Shown here: positions 61,920 through 64,000 of the stretch, piece after piece
Layout of the letters: each line of letters begins with the position of its first letter
How positions within the stretch are numbered: position 1 is the first letter of the stretch
Source of the DNA: Pseudorhodoferax sp047601025
GTDB taxonomy: Bacteria > Pseudomonadota > Gammaproteobacteria > Burkholderiales > Burkholderiaceae_C
NCBI RefSeq assembly: GCF_047601025.1
Contig: NZ_JASGJZ010000001.1
Span: forward strand, 4,960,001 to 5,024,000
Direction of reading: 5' to 3'
DNA length: 64,000 bases
The notes under the pieces: model-generated
What the model was told of the DNA's origin: nothing
The model's input: the letters and a program-made list of their open reading frames with translations, nothing else
The model's database searches: none
Made by a program: the position numbers and the translations under genes

Positions 61920-63032
61920 GGTCTCAAATCCGAAATGCAACACCGAGCATTTGTTGATCGATCAATGGATTGTCGCGTCGCGGTGTTCGGCGATGCCTTG
62001 CACGAGGTCGCGCATGGCCTGGATGGGGCTGCGCCAGTCCAGCGTGGCGCGCGGCCGGTTGTTCAGCAGGTCGGCAATGCAGTCCAGTTCGCCCTGGCAG
62101 TAGACCGACAGATCCGTGCCCTTGGGCAGGAACTGGCGCAGCAGTCCGTTGGTGTTCTCGCAGCTGGCGCGTTGCCAGGGGCTGTGCGGATCGCAGAAGT
62201 ACACGCGCATGTTGGTGTTGCGGGCCAGTTCGCGATGGCGCGCCATCTGGCGACCTTGGTCGTAGGTCAGCGCCTTGCGCAGCGGCGCGGCGATCTGGTG
62301 CAACTTGGCGGTGAAGCCGGCCAGCGCCGATTCGGCCGTCGCATCCGGCATGTGCGCCAGCAGCACCAGGCGCGTCGTGCGCTCCACCAGCACGCCCACA
62401 CAGGACTTGTTGCCAGCACCCTCGATCAGGTCGCCCTCCCAGTGACCAGGCATGAGCCGATCATCGACCTCGGGCGGGCGCACGTGGATGCTGACCATCT
62501 CGGCAATCCGGCCACGCCGGTCCTGGCCCGCAGAGCGCGGCCGGCCTGTGCTGCGGCCTTGGCGCAGGCATGCCAGCAAGGCCTTGCGCAACTCGCCCTT
62601 GGGATGCGCGTAGATGGCGTTGTAGATCGTCTCGTGGCAGACGTGCAGTTCGGTGTCTTGGGGCCACATGCGCTTGAGTGTCCGCGCGATCTGCTGGGGC
62701 GACCAATACCAGCTCAGCATGTGGGCCACCAGCGGCCACAGCCGCCCGTGCGGATCGAGCTTGGCGGCAGGTCTGGCGGCTTGTCGGCGTGCGGCGCACG
62801 TCTGCTGTGCCGTCTTCCAGGCATAGCCGCCGGCCTGCTGATTACGTCGCAACTCTCGGCTCAGGCTGCCTGCGCTGCGCCCCAGCGTCCGTCCGATGCA
62901 TCGCAGGCTCTGGCCTTGCGCCCTCAGCGTCTGCAGCATCACCCGCTCTTCAGGCTGCAACTGCTGGAATCTTCTCCTCATCTTCACACCCTACCTCATG
63001 GGCCGGGTGTTGCATTTCGGATTTGAGACCGC
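61918..63032 (-). mobile_element. IS30-family insertion sequence
   Basis: Inverted repeats of 27 bp beginning GCGGTCTCAAATCCGAAATG bound the element at 61,918-61,944 and 63,006-63,032; the copies match exactly. It carries one intact transposase gene on the minus strand. The two flanks belong to different genes (a toxin stub on the left, a phospholipase D gene on the right) and no target duplication is evident. A deletion or recombination between two copies probably joined them. Confidence 0.93.
61962..62987 (-). CDS. IS30-family transposase
   Basis: A 341-residue transposase. The N-terminal helix-turn-helix domain contains LRAQGQSLRCIGRTLGRSAG and SLSRELRRN. The DDE core shows GHWEGDLIEG (first Asp), LTYDQGRQMARHRELA (second Asp) and FCDPHSPWQRASCENTNGLL (Glu). 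LDWRSPIQAM is the usual C-terminal part. No lesion is seen, so the element is probably still active. Confidence 0.95.
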   Translation of the reverse strand: MKMRRRFQQLQPEERVMLQTLRAQGQSLRCIGRTLGRSAGSLSRELRRNQQAGGYAWKTAQQTCAARRQAARPAAKLDPHGRLWPLVAHMLSWYWSPQQIARTLKRMWPQDTELHVCHETIYNAIYAHPKGELRKALLACLRQGRSTGRPRSAGQDRRGRIAEMVSIHVRPPEVDDRLMPGHWEGDLIEGAGNKSCVGVLVERTTRLVLLAHMPDATAESALAGFTAKLHQIAAPLRKALTYDQGRQMARHRELARNTNMRVYFCDPHSPWQRASCENTNGLLRQFLPKGTDLSVYCQGELDCIADLLNNRPRATLDWRSPIQAMRDLVQGIAEHRDATIH

Positions 63033-63038
63033 CGTGGG

Positions 63039-64000
63039 ATGAAGGTGGATGTCCTGCGCAGCGCGCCTGTGCAATTACAGTCGGACGAGACCAAGGGCAC
63101 CCCAGGCCTGTCGGTGCCCAAAGGACCACAGCGCGAAATTCATGATGCCATGGTCTCGGCGATCTTGAATGCTGAGCGGTTTATCTACATCGAGAATCAA
63201 TTTTTTCAGAGTGGATTTGGCGACCCATCCATTAACTCGGCCAACCGAAGACTCGAGTCCGGCCCGATGCGCTACCTGCAGTCATTGCCCAGCAACCGCA
63301 TACAGGCCGCCGTGACGCAAGTAGGAGCCGCTCATGCCGGTCAATCACCACGTAACCATGTTGCCCGAGCCATCGCCGACCGCATCGAAGATGCCATTCG
63401 ATGGGATCAGCCATTTCATGCTTATCTTGTACTGCCCGTACATCCCGAAGGCAGTTTGGCCGACATCGCTATCGTCGGGCAGATTCATTGGACAATGCAG
63501 AGCCTTGCTTTTGCTCGGGAGAGCCTGGTTAACCGAGTTCGGCTCGCTTTGTATGCTCGAAAAAATTGCAAAAATCCCTTATCAGAAGAAGAGTGGCTGA
63601 ATGCCAGAAGGCGCGGTGCAGAAAATATTTCGATTCTCGATCTGACTTCCAGAGCGGAACGAGATATTTCTATCGAAGCAGTGCAGAGCTACTTAACGCC
63701 ATTAAATCTGCGAAGCTGCCAAACGGTCGATGGAGCCGTCTGTACGGAACAAATCTATGTCCACACCAAGTTGCTCATTGTCGACGACACCACTTTGATT
63801 GTCGGCAGCGCTAATATCAACGACCGCAGCCTAAATAGCGGCCGCGATTCAGAATTGGCCTTGTGCATTACCGACCTTGAAACACGCCGAGCGCCGATCG
63901 ACGGCAAGAACCAATTGGTGGTTCGCACCTTTGCCCATAACCTACGGAAAGAATTGTGGGCGAAGCACTTCGGGCTTCGTGGTGGAACCGATCTCGTTAA
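63039..64000 (+). CDS. Tle5-type phospholipase D effector, 5'-truncated, runs off the window
   Basis: From ATG 63,039 one frame stays open for 320 codons to the window edge. An HxKxxxxD motif (His242, Lys244, Asp249 in IYVHTKLLIVDDTTLIVGSA) is followed by NINDRSLNSGRDSELALCI, the second HKD half-site of PLD enzymes. FIYIENQFFQ and HAYLVLPVHPEGSLADIAIV are typical of the Tle5/PldA-PldB group that hydrolyses membrane phospholipids. The first HKD half and the N-terminus are missing; upstream in this frame a TGA lies inside the IS30 end (63,024-63,026). The protein is therefore probably inactive. A Tli5-type immunity gene may follow beyond the window. Confidence 0.8.
   Translation, partial: MKVDVLRSAPVQLQSDETKGTPGLSVPKGPQREIHDAMVSAILNAERFIYIENQFFQSGFGDPSINSANRRLESGPMRYLQSLPSNRIQAAVTQVGAAHAGQSPRNHVARAIADRIEDAIRWDQPFHAYLVLPVHPEGSLADIAIVGQIHWTMQSLAFARESLVNRVRLALYARKNCKNPLSEEEWLNARRRGAENISILDLTSRAERDISIEAVQSYLTPLNLRSCQTVDGAVCTEQIYVHTKLLIVDDTTLIVGSANINDRSLNSGRDSELALCITDLETRRAPIDGKNQLVVRTFAHNLRKELWAKHFGLRGGTDLV

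Overview
The window is a GC-rich chromosomal segment with close-packed, frequently ATGA-overlapping genes. The gene content (CaiB/ACAD/APH-type CoA metabolism next to a VgrG-rich type VI secretion locus) points to a betaproteobacterium of the Burkholderiales, most likely Comamonadaceae. That placement is inference from gene style, not a phylogeny.

Part 1 (about 1-10,570) is ordinary catabolism. A MenB/BadI-like crotonase and a CaiB/BaiF CoA-transferase lie on the minus strand. A type-B carboxylesterase diverges from two SDR genes, and a small NADP-binding oxidoreductase faces them. Three copies of a TGCA-centred palindrome (best copy ACATTATGCATAATGT) sit at the starts of these units and look like one regulator's operators. 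A GntR/FCD regulator then diverges from an acyl-CoA dehydrogenase - SDR - aminoglycoside-phosphotransferase-like operon, with a perfect 17-bp operator between them.

Part 2 (about 10,570-17,760) is a graveyard of effector/immunity remains on the minus strand: an IS5-type transposase relic, an intact PoNi-type immunity gene with only the last ~55 codons of its PoNe toxin left, a broken second immunity gene, vgrG scraps, a lipoprotein and a headless vgrG fused to the tail of an unknown effector. An intact toxin/immunity pair follows.

Part 3 (about 17,760-42,490) is the T6SS core. On the minus strand are vgrG1, PoNi/PoNe and vgrG2, then tssL, tssK and tssJ. Divergently on the plus strand are a TPR lipoprotein, tssB, tssC, hcp, tssE, tssF, tssG, tssH(clpV), a small unknown and vgrG3. 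tssA, tssM and a PAAR gene are not in the window.

Part 4 (about 42,490-64,000) is effector cargo. There are two DUF4123 - VasX-like pore-former - membrane immunity cassettes; the second hangs on a headless vgrG. Then come a dead IS4-type element, a second copy of the 16-kb-region toxin/immunity pair behind a frameshifted vgrG fused to a relic of another tssK, another immunity gene with a toxin stub cut by an IS30 element, and a 5'-truncated Tle5-type phospholipase D that runs off the end.

The dominant theme is modular exchange. vgrG bodies are copied almost perfectly while their 3' tails and cargo differ. Orphan vgrG 3' halves all start near the same structural boundary. Immunity genes outlive their toxins. 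Four intact immunity proteins with unrelated N-termini share one C-terminal module.
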